This document shows positions 1 through 7,149 of a DNA stretch of 24,302 bases, piece after piece. The stretch comes from DATLNF01 sp046590575. GTDB lineage: Bacteria; Actinomycetota; Actinomycetes; BP-191. The notes beneath the pieces are model-generated. The model saw nothing but the letters and a program-made list of their open reading frames with translations. It did not search any database and had not been told where the DNA came from. Both the position numbers and the translations under genes were made by a program. The first letter of the stretch is position 1, and each line of letters opens with the position of its first letter. The stretch spans positions 1 through 24,302 of the forward strand of contig JBKJUS010000154.1 of assembly GCA_046590575.1 (NCBI GenBank), in the 5' to 3' direction.

Positions 1-242
1 CCGGTGAACCACAGGATCGACAGCACGAACCAGCATCCCCAGAAGGCCGAGCCGGTGATGAGGTAGCCGACCTTTGGCCCGAAGTTGCTCTGCAGCAGCA
101 TGAAGATGCCCCCGCAGAGAATGCCGAACATCAGCACGACGGCCACGACAGCAGTGACGCCCTTGGGCTTGACCTCTTCGTTGGCCAGGAGCAGCACCGC
201 TTCTGCGGTGTTGCTCGATGCGGCGGCGTAGACGTTCAGCAC
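1..242 (-). CDS. Membrane protein of unknown function, last gene seen of the bc operon (partial)
   Basis: I do not recognise this protein. The visible 80 residues start with a GTG at 242, preceded by an AGGAAGG ribosome binding site about seven bases upstream, and the frame stays open to the window edge. The first 30 residues are polar and Ala-rich. Two hydrophobic stretches follow (about residues 31-50 and 58-80), separated by a short loop with Asn-Phe-Gly-Pro-Lys. It lies 28 bases after the cytochrome c gene on the same strand, so it is probably the next cistron of the cytochrome bc operon. A small accessory subunit is the natural guess, but that is inference from position only. Confidence 0.7.
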   Translation of the reverse strand, partial: MLNVYAAASSNTAEAVLLLANEEVKPKGVTAVVAVVLMFGILCGGIFMLLQSNFGPKVGYLITGSAFWGCWFVLSILWFT

Positions 243-270
243 AGCGGAACCTTCCTACGGTGGTAGCGGA

Positions 271-951
271 CTAGCGGTTCTCGGCGCCGAACGCGATGAG
301 CCTGGAGAAGGGACCACGCGAGGCGCCGACAGCGAGCTTCACGCCCTCCGGCACCTTCTCCTGGATCGAGATGAGGTAGTTGATGATGTCCTCGAGCTGT
401 TGGTCGTTGAGCGGCCCGCCGTAGCCGAGGCCCCACGTGGCCATCGGCGTACCCGCGCGGCCTTCCGCGATGGTCTCGTAGACGAAGCGGTACGCCTCGG
501 TGGGCGTCTTCTTCATCTTCAGCTGGCGCTGGAAGACCTCGCGCAGGTTGGGTGCGGGGTAGTCGACCGGCTTCGACGTCGGGGATGACTTGAAGTTGGG
601 GACGACGCCGCCGCGGGCGTTGGAGCCGTGGCACTGAGCGCAGCCGTACCCGGAGGTGTTGGTTTCCGTGCCCACGGCGAAGTGCGCGGCACCGCGCTCG
701 ATGGAGTCGGATCGCTGCTCCAGCGCGGCGTCTTGCATGCGGGGCTTCTCGAAGAACAGCACATACGTCGGCAGGAAGACGGCCAGGAAGATCGTCAGCA
801 GCAGACCCCAGCCCTGCCACCGCTCGAGAACGTTGGTCTCGAGCTCGTCGTCCGAGGGGGCCGGCCGGAATCCGATCGGGATCGACGGGCTAGACGAGCG
901 CCGGCGTACGACGCTGCCCGTGCCACCGGACTTCTTCTCGATCTCGCTCAT
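271..951 (-). CDS. Membrane-anchored monoheme cytochrome c of the bc complex
   Basis: A 226-aa c-type cytochrome, likely the electron exit of the quinol oxidising complex encoded here. The first 45 residues are polar and basic (cytoplasmic). One transmembrane segment at about 48-67 acts as uncleaved anchor and places the rest outside the membrane. The heme site is C104-A-Q-C107-H108, and Met170 in the GTPMATWG motif is the likely sixth ligand. Only one CxxCH is present, whereas the usual actinobacterial QcrC has two heme domains. The gene starts 30 bases after the Rieske stop and belongs to the same operon. Heme attachment would need the ResB/CcsB proteins encoded divergently at 5593-8138. 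The role as redox partner is inferred from operon position. Confidence 0.88.
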   Translation of the reverse strand: MSEIEKKSGGTGSVVRRRSSSPSIPIGFRPAPSDDELETNVLERWQGWGLLLTIFLAVFLPTYVLFFEKPRMQDAALEQRSDSIERGAAHFAVGTETNTSGYGCAQCHGSNARGGVVPNFKSSPTSKPVDYPAPNLREVFQRQLKMKKTPTEAYRFVYETIAEGRAGTPMATWGLGYGGPLNDQQLEDIINYLISIQEKVPEGVKLAVGASRGPFSRLIAFGAENR

Positions 952-981
952 GGTGTCTGGATGCCTTCTTCGAGATCCGAC

Positions 982-1542
982 TTATCCGACACAGTGGGGT
1001 CCGGCCGGGGTCTGGCCGATCGTGTCCGTGCCGCGGGGCGGCCCCACGATCCGGTTGGCGGTGTCCACTTTGATCGCATCCCCGTCCATGGTCAGTGGGA
1101 AGTGGTCCAGTCCCCGCGGGGCAGGGCCGAACTTGTACTCACCTGCCTTGTTGTAGCGCGAGCCGTGGCACGGGCACTCAAGCCACTGGCTCGTCGCGCA
1201 CGACGGCACCCGACAGCCGAGGTGCGCGCACTTCTGGTAGATCGCCAGCAGGCCGGCCTGGGAGATGTCGCCGTAGACGTCTTCCTGGCCCTTCGCCGGG
1301 TTGTAGGCGATGAGGTAGGAACGTGCCTCGGGGAAGTAGAGCAGCCCGCTCGGCTCGGCTGCGATCTGCTCCTTGAGCACTGCGGCGTCGCCGAGGTTGA
1401 TCGACGAGCCGAAGCCGCCGCGCAGGCTGGGCCAGAGGAACCCGAGGCTCGCACCGGCGAAGCCGGTGAGTGCCAGGCCCATCGAGCCGAGCCAGCTGAC
1501 GCGGAAGAAGTCGCGCCGGGACATGCCCCGCTTCTTGGCCAT
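982..1542 (-). CDS. qcrA: Rieske [2Fe-2S] iron-sulfur subunit of the bc complex
   Basis: A 186-aa Rieske protein, which takes the first electron from menaquinol at the outer face of the membrane and passes it to cytochrome c. Residues 7-14 (MSRRDFFR) form a twin-arginine signal followed by a hydrophobic anchor (about 17-38), so it is likely exported folded by Tat and stays anchored. The cluster boxes are C105-A-H107-L-G-C110 and C123-P-C125-H126-G. Cluster ligands are C105, H107, C123 and H126, and C110/C125 form the family's disulfide. It has one N-terminal helix, as in cytochrome b6f-type Rieske proteins, whereas the long actinobacterial QcrA has three. It sits between the subunit IV and cytochrome c genes. 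Confidence 0.95.
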   Translation of the reverse strand: MAKKRGMSRRDFFRVSWLGSMGLALTGFAGASLGFLWPSLRGGFGSSINLGDAAVLKEQIAAEPSGLLYFPEARSYLIAYNPAKGQEDVYGDISQAGLLAIYQKCAHLGCRVPSCATSQWLECPCHGSRYNKAGEYKFGPAPRGLDHFPLTMDGDAIKVDTANRIVGPPRGTDTIGQTPAGPHCVG

Positions 1543-1560
1543 GAGAGAGCCGCCTTTTTC

Positions 1561-2466
1561 CTAGAACTCGAAGTACAGGCCCTGGCTCCACGGCCAGACC
1601 CAGTTGTAGCCGGGTCCCCGGAAGAGCGAGCCGATGGTCGACAGGATCGCCGACATGATGACGAACCAGGTGAACAGCATGATGGAGAACTTGCGGTTGG
1701 CCGGGCGCACGGAGGGGTTCTTGTCCAGGTACGGGAAGGCCATGAGGAGGACGAGGCCGACCCCGGGGATCGTCACGCCGGCGATCATCGGGTGGAAGTA
1801 GCGCAGCAGCTCCTGCAACCCGAGGAAGTACCACGGCGCTTTGGACGGGTTGGGGGTGAGGTTGACGTTGGCCAGCTCGAGCAACGGGGCGTCGACGAAG
1901 GTCGAGAAGACCGTCAGGAAGGCCAGGCAAGCGAGGCAGGCGACCATCTCCTCGACGAGCAGGTGCGGCCAGACGTTGACCTTGTCGTCCTGGGTTCGCT
2001 CGACGCGCTGGATGCCCTCGGGCGGGACCATCGCCAGCAGCCGGTGGGTCATCCCTTCCGCCGAACCGCGGCCACCGCCAGTGGCCACGGCGCCACCGGA
2101 CTTAGCCATGGCCGCAGCGACTCGGGCCTGGCGCTCGGCTGGGGACAGCGGTGCGGTGCGGGTCAGCGTGCCCACTCCGCCGCCACCAGCGTCCACTGCC
2201 GCGGCGGCTATCGGGGCAGCAGCCGCAGCGGCGGCGGGCGCGGGGGCGGCGGCGGCAGCAGCGACTGGCGCGGCCGCCGGCACCTCGGCAGCAGCGGGAG
2301 CGGCGACAGCCGCGGCGGCGGCCGCAGTGGGGGTCAGCACTCCGGCCGCCTTGCGGGCCTTCTTCACGGCGGCTGACTTGGCCTTCGCACGAGCGACCCG
2401 GTCGGAGTCGCCCGCGGCGATCGCCGCGTCGTACGTCTCCTGGTCGGGAGTGATCTCCTCGGACAT
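1561..2466 (-). CDS. Cytochrome b C-terminal subunit (subunit IV-like) with Ala-rich N-terminal extension
   Basis: This encodes the C-terminal half of cytochrome b as a separate protein, like subunit IV (PetD) of b6f complexes. About residues 137-301 match that domain: three hydrophobic helices and a quinol-site segment whose usual PEWY reads APWY (residues 210-213) and continues FLGLQELLRYF. Before it lies an unusual extension of roughly 135 residues: an acidic/basic stretch to about residue 44, an Ala/Pro-rich run (about 45-92), then a Gly-rich linker. I chose the ATG at 2466 because GAGGA lies four bases upstream. A GTG at 2511, three bases after the cytochrome b stop, would add 15 residues and cannot be excluded. 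Function in the quinol oxidation site is family knowledge; the job of the extension is unknown. Confidence 0.88.
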   Translation of the reverse strand: MSEEITPDQETYDAAIAAGDSDRVARAKAKSAAVKKARKAAGVLTPTAAAAAAVAAPAAAEVPAAAPVAAAAAAPAPAAAAAAAPIAAAAVDAGGGGVGTLTRTAPLSPAERQARVAAAMAKSGGAVATGGGRGSAEGMTHRLLAMVPPEGIQRVERTQDDKVNVWPHLLVEEMVACLACLAFLTVFSTFVDAPLLELANVNLTPNPSKAPWYFLGLQELLRYFHPMIAGVTIPGVGLVLLMAFPYLDKNPSVRPANRKFSIMLFTWFVIMSAILSTIGSLFRGPGYNWVWPWSQGLYFEF

Positions 2467-2514
2467 CGGGTCCTCGCTCGGGTGTGGGTGGTGACGTGGG
2501 TCGGATGACACTGC

Positions 2515-3321
2515 TTACAGCGGGCCGGAGATCCCGCCGTCCTTGCGGATGCGCCAGAAGTGCACGGCCATGAAGATCACAGCCACGAACGGCAGCGCCA
2601 ACACGTGGAGCACATACCATCGCAGCAGCGTCGGTGGACCGATCTCGACGCCGCCAAGCAGAACGAACCGGACTTCCTTCCCGAACACCGGGGTGTAGCC
2701 CATCATCTGCGTGCCGACCGCGACGGCCCAGATGGCGAGCTGGTCCCACGGCAGCAGGTAGCCGGTGAACGACAGCAGCAAGGTGAGCAGCAGCAGGATC
2801 ACACCGACCACCCAGTTGAACTCTCGCGGCGACTTGTACGCGCCGTGGTAGAAGACGCGGGCCATGTGCAAGAACACCGAGAAGACCATGGCGTGCGCAC
2901 CCCACCGGTGCAGGTTGCGCACCAGCTGCCCGAATGTGACGCCCGAGGACAGCGCCCGGATGTCGGCGTACGCGAGCTCCTGGCCGAAGCCGGCCGAGGG
3001 CCGGTAGAAGAACATCAGGTAGATGCCGGTCACCGTCAGCAGGATGAAGAGGAAGAAGGACAGCCCACCGAGGCAGTAGGTGTAGGTGAGCTTCAGTCCG
3101 TGTCGCTTCAGCTTCACCGGGTGCAGGTGGTAGAGGACGTTGTTCATCGTCGCGAGCGCGCGGTCGCGTGAGGTGTCGCGGTAGCCAGGGCGGTAGATCG
3201 AGCCGGGCCGGAAGATCGACTTCCAGACCTGCCCGTCGCGGGGGTCACGAGGGGCCGCGAAGTCCTTGACCTGGGTCCGGACTTCGGTGATGCGGTCCTT
3301 CGAGCTCGGCCGGTCGGCCAC
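2515..3321 (-). CDS. qcrB: b6-type cytochrome b (N-terminal half)
   Basis: A 268-aa diheme cytochrome b, the core of the quinol:cytochrome c oxidoreductase. The heme-ligand pairs are H138/H152 (spacing 14) and H239/H254 (spacing 15). This 14/15 pattern is that of cytochrome b6 and Bacillus-type complexes. Cys83, in the motif TYCLGG, matches the Cys that covalently holds heme c(i) in b6 and in Bacillus QcrB. The C-terminus ends in IRKDGGISGPL, almost as in chloroplast b6. GYLLPWDQ (about 187-194) is the conserved quinol-site region. The gene stops after four helices, so the remainder of cytochrome b is supplied by the next gene. The first 60 residues form a polar cytoplasmic lead longer than in plastid b6. 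Confidence 0.95.
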   Translation of the reverse strand: MADRPSSKDRITEVRTQVKDFAAPRDPRDGQVWKSIFRPGSIYRPGYRDTSRDRALATMNNVLYHLHPVKLKRHGLKLTYTYCLGGLSFFLFILLTVTGIYLMFFYRPSAGFGQELAYADIRALSSGVTFGQLVRNLHRWGAHAMVFSVFLHMARVFYHGAYKSPREFNWVVGVILLLLTLLLSFTGYLLPWDQLAIWAVAVGTQMMGYTPVFGKEVRFVLLGGVEIGPPTLLRWYVLHVLALPFVAVIFMAVHFWRIRKDGGISGPL

Positions 3322-3351
3322 CTACGTCTCCTTCTGCTGGCTCTGGACTCG

Positions 3352-3702
3352 TTACTTCTTCTTAGGCGCTGCTTCGCCGATCTTGGAGTAGAAGAGTGCG
3401 TACGGCGGGCAGCGGTCGACGCAGATGCCGCACCGGGTGCACTCGTTGTCGTCGATGATGAAGACCGCGCCGGCCGTTTCGGCGAGGGTCTTCATCTCGG
3501 GGTTCTCGGCACCGGCCACGATGTCCGGGGACATCATGAAGATGCACTCCCAGGGGCAGACGTCCTCGCAGGCCCGACAGAGGATGCACAGCTCTGGTGC
3601 CAGCGCGATGTGCCGCTTGGGCTTGACCCGCTCCTGCAGCCAGTTGGGGTCGACCGTGCCGAGCGTGTAGTCGTCGTAGATCTCGACGCGCTTGTCGCTC
3701 AT
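3352..3702 (-). CDS. 2[4Fe-4S] ferredoxin-like protein in the bc operon
   Basis: A 116-aa protein with two ferredoxin cluster motifs: C39-x2-C42-x2-C45-x3-C49-P and C88-x2-C91-x2-C94-x3-C98-P. They are separated by a 38-residue insert and form the arrangement seen in NuoI-like and bacterial 2[4Fe-4S] ferredoxins. There is no signal peptide or membrane segment, so it should sit on the cytoplasmic face. The start ATG overlaps the stop of the upstream 99-aa gene (ATGA), and 30 bases separate its stop from the cytochrome b start, so it is cotranscribed with the bc subunits. It may be a subunit or electron donor of the complex, but this is inference from the operon; ferredoxins are not part of canonical bc1 complexes. 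Confidence 0.92.
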   Translation of the reverse strand: MSDKRVEIYDDYTLGTVDPNWLQERVKPKRHIALAPELCILCRACEDVCPWECIFMMSPDIVAGAENPEMKTLAETAGAVFIIDDNECTRCGICVDRCPPYALFYSKIGEAAPKKK

Positions 3703-3998
3703 CGGTAGCCGCCGGCGTCGCGCTTGGCCTCGTCGGCGTCGGCGTTCACGGGGTTGAGGCGCTGGTAGAGCGAGAAGGCGAGGAAGGTGACGCCGACGAT
3801 CGCGCCGTGGTAGCCAATGATGCCGACGTCCCGGATGCGGGGGGCGATATCGGGGTTGTCCTCGAGGATCTGCCACTCGTCGGTCCAGGCGATCAGGGCC
3901 GAGGGGATGGCGCCGTAGAAGATCACAAAGGCGATCGTGAGGATGAGCGACCCGATGGTCACGCGGACCCACGGAGACTGCCCGAGTCGTCCTGGCAT
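3699..3998 (-). CDS. Two-helix membrane protein heading the bc operon, function unknown
   Basis: I do not recognise this 99-aa protein. It has two predicted transmembrane helices (about 13-35 and 58-78) joined by an acidic loop (DEWQILEDNPD), which by the positive-inside rule would face the outside, and a polar C-terminal tail. The ATG at 3998 is preceded by AAGGAG eight bases upstream. The stop overlaps the ferredoxin-like start, so the two are translationally coupled. Being first in the operon and coupled to the ferredoxin gene suggests a membrane anchor for that protein within the cytochrome bc complex; this is inference. Confidence 0.82.
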   Translation of the reverse strand: MPGRLGQSPWVRVTIGSLILTIAFVIFYGAIPSALIAWTDEWQILEDNPDIAPRIRDVGIIGYHGAIVGVTFLAFSLYQRLNPVNADADEAKRDAGGYR

Positions 3999-4173
3999 CC
4001 GTCCGCTCCTTCGTGCGTGTCTACTGCTGCGCGGGACTGCGGTGGGCAGGTCCTCCCACCCGCTGCGATACTACGGCGGTGGGGAGTACCCCGCGAATCC
4101 AACCAGGCGCGCACGTCGTACGTCGGATGTGCTCCATTTCCGGCTCGTCCGTGGCGTCGAAGGGCATCCACCG

Positions 4174-4764
4174 ATGAGTTCCGCCTGCACCCGCCGCAGC
4201 CGGCGTCTGGCCGTCGTGGCGACCGTCTCGGTCGCCTTGCTGGCCACGGGGTGCGCGGGCTCGCGCCGGGCGGTCGACTCTCCCGTCGGCGGGACCGGAT
4301 TCCGGGTGGGCGACGGGACGGCGACCCTGGTCTCCGTCGCCGACCGTCGGCCGGCGCCGGCGCTGCGCGGGACTACCCTCGAGGGCGAACCGCTCGACGT
4401 CGCGGACCTGCGCGGCTCGGTCGTGGTGCTCAACGTCTGGGGCTCCTGGTGCGCTCCGTGCAAGAAGGAGCAGCCCGACCTGCAGCAGGCCGCGACCGAC
4501 CTGGCGTCGGCGGGTGTCCGCTTCGTCGGCATCAACGTGCGGGACCGCACGACCGGCAACGCGCTCGCGCACAACCGCCGCTTCGGCGTGACCTACCCGA
4601 GCCTGTTCGACCCGAGTGCCGCCCTCGTCGGGCGCTTTCGTGACCTCCCTCCGACCGCGATCCCGAGCACCATCGTGATCGATCGCGACGGTCGGGTGGC
4701 CGGTCGCGTCATCGGTGGTACGACCTACGACGAACTCACCGCTCTCGTTCGGCGGGTCGGGTGA
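4174..4764 (+). CDS. resA: ResA/TlpA-like thiol-disulfide oxidoreductase lipoprotein
   Basis: A 196-aa extracytoplasmic thioredoxin-fold protein. In system II cytochrome c maturation, ResA keeps the CxxCH cysteines of apocytochrome c reduced for heme attachment. Residues 1-27 form a lipoprotein signal ending in LLATGC, with Cys27 as the lipid site. The active site is W92-C93-A-P-C96, followed by the typical KKEQPDL, and the cis-Pro loop is visible in PPTAIPSTIVID. I start at ATG 4174 because everything upstream in that frame is unlike the family and the signal peptide begins there. Its stop overlaps the ccdA start (GTGA). Electrons would come from CcdA. It is the first gene of resA-ccdA-resB-ccsB. 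Confidence 0.93.
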   Translation: MSSACTRRSRRLAVVATVSVALLATGCAGSRRAVDSPVGGTGFRVGDGTATLVSVADRRPAPALRGTTLEGEPLDVADLRGSVVVLNVWGSWCAPCKKEQPDLQQAATDLASAGVRFVGINVRDRTTGNALAHNRRFGVTYPSLFDPSAALVGRFRDLPPTAIPSTIVIDRDGRVAGRVIGGTTYDELTALVRRVG

Positions 4765-5579
4765 ACCCGGCCCTGCTCGCCGGCGTCGGGCAGACGTTCA
4801 AGGAGACTGTCCTCGACGGGCCGCTGCTGCTCGCGATGCCGATCGCGGCCATAGCCGGGCTGGTCTCTTTCCTCTCGCCATGCGTGCTGCCGCTGGTGCC
4901 CGGCTACCTCTCCTACATCACCGGCCTCTCGGCGGCCGATCTTGCGGAGCCGGACGGCGCTGAGAACACGACCGGCCAGGTCACCCCACATGCCCGCGGC
5001 CGGGTGCTCCTCGGAAGCTGCCTGTTCGTTCTCGGCTTCTCGCTGGTGTTCGTCAGCTACGGCACGCTCTTCGGTGCCGCCGGCCAGGCGTTGCGGGACT
5101 ACGAGCAGCCGCTGATCCGGGTTTTCGGCGTCATCACGATCCTGCTCGGTCTGAGCTTCGCTGGGGTGTTCACCAAGCTGTCGTTCTTGCAGCGTGAGGC
5201 GCGGATCCATCGGCTGCCATCCGCGGGGCTCGCCGGCGCGCCGCTGCTCGGAGTTGTGTTCGGTCTCGGCTGGGCGCCGTGCATCGGCCCCACGCTCGCC
5301 GCCGTGCTCACCCTGGCGCTCTCCAACGACGGCGCCGCGCGCGGCGCGCTGCTCGCATTCATCTACTGCCTCGGCCTCGGAGTGCCTTTCGTCATCACGG
5401 GCCTGGCCTATCGCCGGTCGATGTCGGCGTTCGCCGTCGTCAAGCGCAACTATCGGACCGTCATGCGGCTTGGCGGTGCATTCCTGGTCGTGATCGGCGT
5501 ACTTCAGGTCACCGGCGTCTATAGCCAGATCATCACCGAGCTGCAGGTCTGGTACGGCGGCTTCACCACGGCGGTATGA
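4761..5579 (+). CDS. ccdA: CcdA cytochrome c biogenesis thiol transporter
   Basis: A 272-aa polytopic membrane protein of the CcdA/DsbD family, which moves reducing equivalents from cytoplasmic thioredoxin to ResA. The two redox cysteines are in the family motifs SPCVLPLVPGY (Cys41) and GWAPCIGPT (Cys174), each near the start of a helix. About six transmembrane segments are visible. The GTG start overlaps the resA stop by four bases, which indicates translational coupling. Length and motifs are normal for the family. Confidence 0.95.
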   Translation: MNPALLAGVGQTFKETVLDGPLLLAMPIAAIAGLVSFLSPCVLPLVPGYLSYITGLSAADLAEPDGAENTTGQVTPHARGRVLLGSCLFVLGFSLVFVSYGTLFGAAGQALRDYEQPLIRVFGVITILLGLSFAGVFTKLSFLQREARIHRLPSAGLAGAPLLGVVFGLGWAPCIGPTLAAVLTLALSNDGAARGALLAFIYCLGLGVPFVITGLAYRRSMSAFAVVKRNYRTVMRLGGAFLVVIGVLQVTGVYSQIITELQVWYGGFTTAV

Positions 5580-5592
5580 ACGTCGTGGCCAC

Positions 5593-7149
5593 GTGAGTGC
5601 ACTGGTCGTCAGCGTGCGGCGGAGCTGGCGCAGCCTGACGTCGATGCGCACAGCGCTGGTGCTGCTCTTCCTGCTCGCTGTCGCCGCGGTGCCCGGGTCG
5701 GTGTTGCCGCAACGGCCGATCAACCCGTTCGCCGTCGACCGCTTCCTCGCCGAGCACTCGGTGGCCGGCCCGATCTTCGACCGCCTCGGCTTCTTCAATA
5801 CGTTCAGCGCGCCGTGGTTCATCGGCCTCTACATCTTGCTCAGCGTCTCCCTCATCGGCTGCCTCGCCCCACGCATCCGCCTGCACGCTCGGGCGCTGCG
5901 GGCGCGCCCGCCTCGTCCACCACGGTCGTTCGCCCGGCTGCCGGTGACGGCGTCGCTGACCACGGCTGTTCCGGCTCACGACGCAGCAGAAGTCGTACGC
6001 CGCCGGCTCCGCGCCCGACACTGGCGGACCGAGGTCCGTGCGCACGACGCCGGCGTCGTGTCGGTCAGCGCGGAGAAGGGCTACGCGCGGGAGACCGGCA
6101 ACCTGGTCTTCCACATCTCGGTCCTGCTCGTCATCGCCGGCGTGGCAGTCGGTGCCCTGCTCGGCTACGAGGGCCGCGCGATCATCGTCGAGGGCACCGG
6201 CTTCACTAACACCGCCGTGTCCTACGACCAGCTCGACCCCGGGCGACTGCGGGGCGTCGATGACCTGCCGCCGTTCACCCTCGCGCTCGACGACTTCGAC
6301 ACCGACTACACCGAGTCCGGGCAGCCGACTGACTTTCGGGCCGACGTGCGGTACGCCGAAGGCTTCGACGAGCCAACCCGTCGGCAGACGCTGCGGGTCA
6401 ACCACCCGCTCTCGGTAGCCGGGTCGCGGGTCTACCTCCTCGCCCACGGCTATGCGCCGCACATCGTCGTACGCGACAAGGACGGGCTGGTCGTCTTTGA
6501 CGAGGTCACGCCCTTCCTCCCGCAGGACGGCAGCTTCCTCTCGACCGGCGTGATCAAGGTGCCCGACGTCACGCCCGGACTGCCGCAGATCGGGGTACGC
6601 GCCGCCTTCCTCCCGACTGTCGATCTGACCCGTGATGGTCGACTCTTCTCTGGATTTCCGGACGCCCGTGCCCCGGCCCTGTCCTTCGAGGCCTTCGCCG
6701 GCGACCTCGGACTCGACTCCGGCCTCCCGCAGAACGTCTACGAGCTCGACACTCGGTCGATGGTGCGCACGGGAGGTGGCTTCCTGCTCCCCGGGGAGAC
6801 CAGCGGTCCACTCGCCGGCGGGGCCACGATGACCTTCGTGGGGTTCCGCGAGTGGGCCAACGTCCAGGTGGCTCGGGACCCCGGTCAGCGCATCGTCCTG
6901 GTTTCCGCAGTCCTCGCGCTCCTCGGTCTCGTCACGAGCCTGCGGGTGCGCCGCCGGCGCATCTGGGCGCGCGCGACCACCGGCCCCGGCGGTACCGTGG
7001 TCGAGGTGGGCGGCCTGCCCCGGCGCGACCTCGAGAGGTTCGCCGTCGAGTTCGACCGCCTGGTCGCGGAACTGCGGCAGCATTTGGCGGAAGAAGCGCC
7101 CTCCGTGCCCGACGATGTCCCAGCACAAGTGCCCGAGGAGATCCGTTAG
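5593..7149 (+). CDS. resB: ResB-like cytochrome c biogenesis protein
   Basis: A 518-aa ResB (Ccs1) protein, one half of the system II heme lyase that delivers heme outside the membrane and attaches it to CxxCH motifs. Three hydrophobic helices lie in the first 190 residues (about 17-38, 75-95 and 165-190, the last in the conserved region with ETGNLVFHIS). A large external domain follows, and a fourth helix lies near 435-457. The C-terminal tail is cytoplasmic. The GTG start lies 13 bases after the ccdA stop with a weak ribosome binding site, and the stop overlaps the ccsB start by one base. Normal length for the actinobacterial family. Confidence 0.94.
   Translation: MSALVVSVRRSWRSLTSMRTALVLLFLLAVAAVPGSVLPQRPINPFAVDRFLAEHSVAGPIFDRLGFFNTFSAPWFIGLYILLSVSLIGCLAPRIRLHARALRARPPRPPRSFARLPVTASLTTAVPAHDAAEVVRRRLRARHWRTEVRAHDAGVVSVSAEKGYARETGNLVFHISVLLVIAGVAVGALLGYEGRAIIVEGTGFTNTAVSYDQLDPGRLRGVDDLPPFTLALDDFDTDYTESGQPTDFRADVRYAEGFDEPTRRQTLRVNHPLSVAGSRVYLLAHGYAPHIVVRDKDGLVVFDEVTPFLPQDGSFLSTGVIKVPDVTPGLPQIGVRAAFLPTVDLTRDGRLFSGFPDARAPALSFEAFAGDLGLDSGLPQNVYELDTRSMVRTGGGFLLPGETSGPLAGGATMTFVGFREWANVQVARDPGQRIVLVSAVLALLGLVTSLRVRRRRIWARATTGPGGTVVEVGGLPRRDLERFAVEFDRLVAELRQHLAEEAPSVPDDVPAQVPEEIR

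Noticed and set aside
2180..2340. GC-rich GCN-type repeats as a possible tandem repeat or recombination site
   Set aside because: They encode the Ala/Pro-rich linker of the subunit IV-like protein with varied codons and no fixed unit.
628..2376. Long plus-strand open frame opposite the Rieske, cytochrome c and subunit IV genes
   Set aside because: It is antisense to genes with clear family motifs, has no recognisable domain, and such frames are expected in very GC-rich DNA.
5563..7128. 521-codon minus-strand open frame opposite resB
   Set aside because: Composition is Arg/Asp/Gly-rich shadow of the resB codons; resB itself has the family motifs and operon overlaps.
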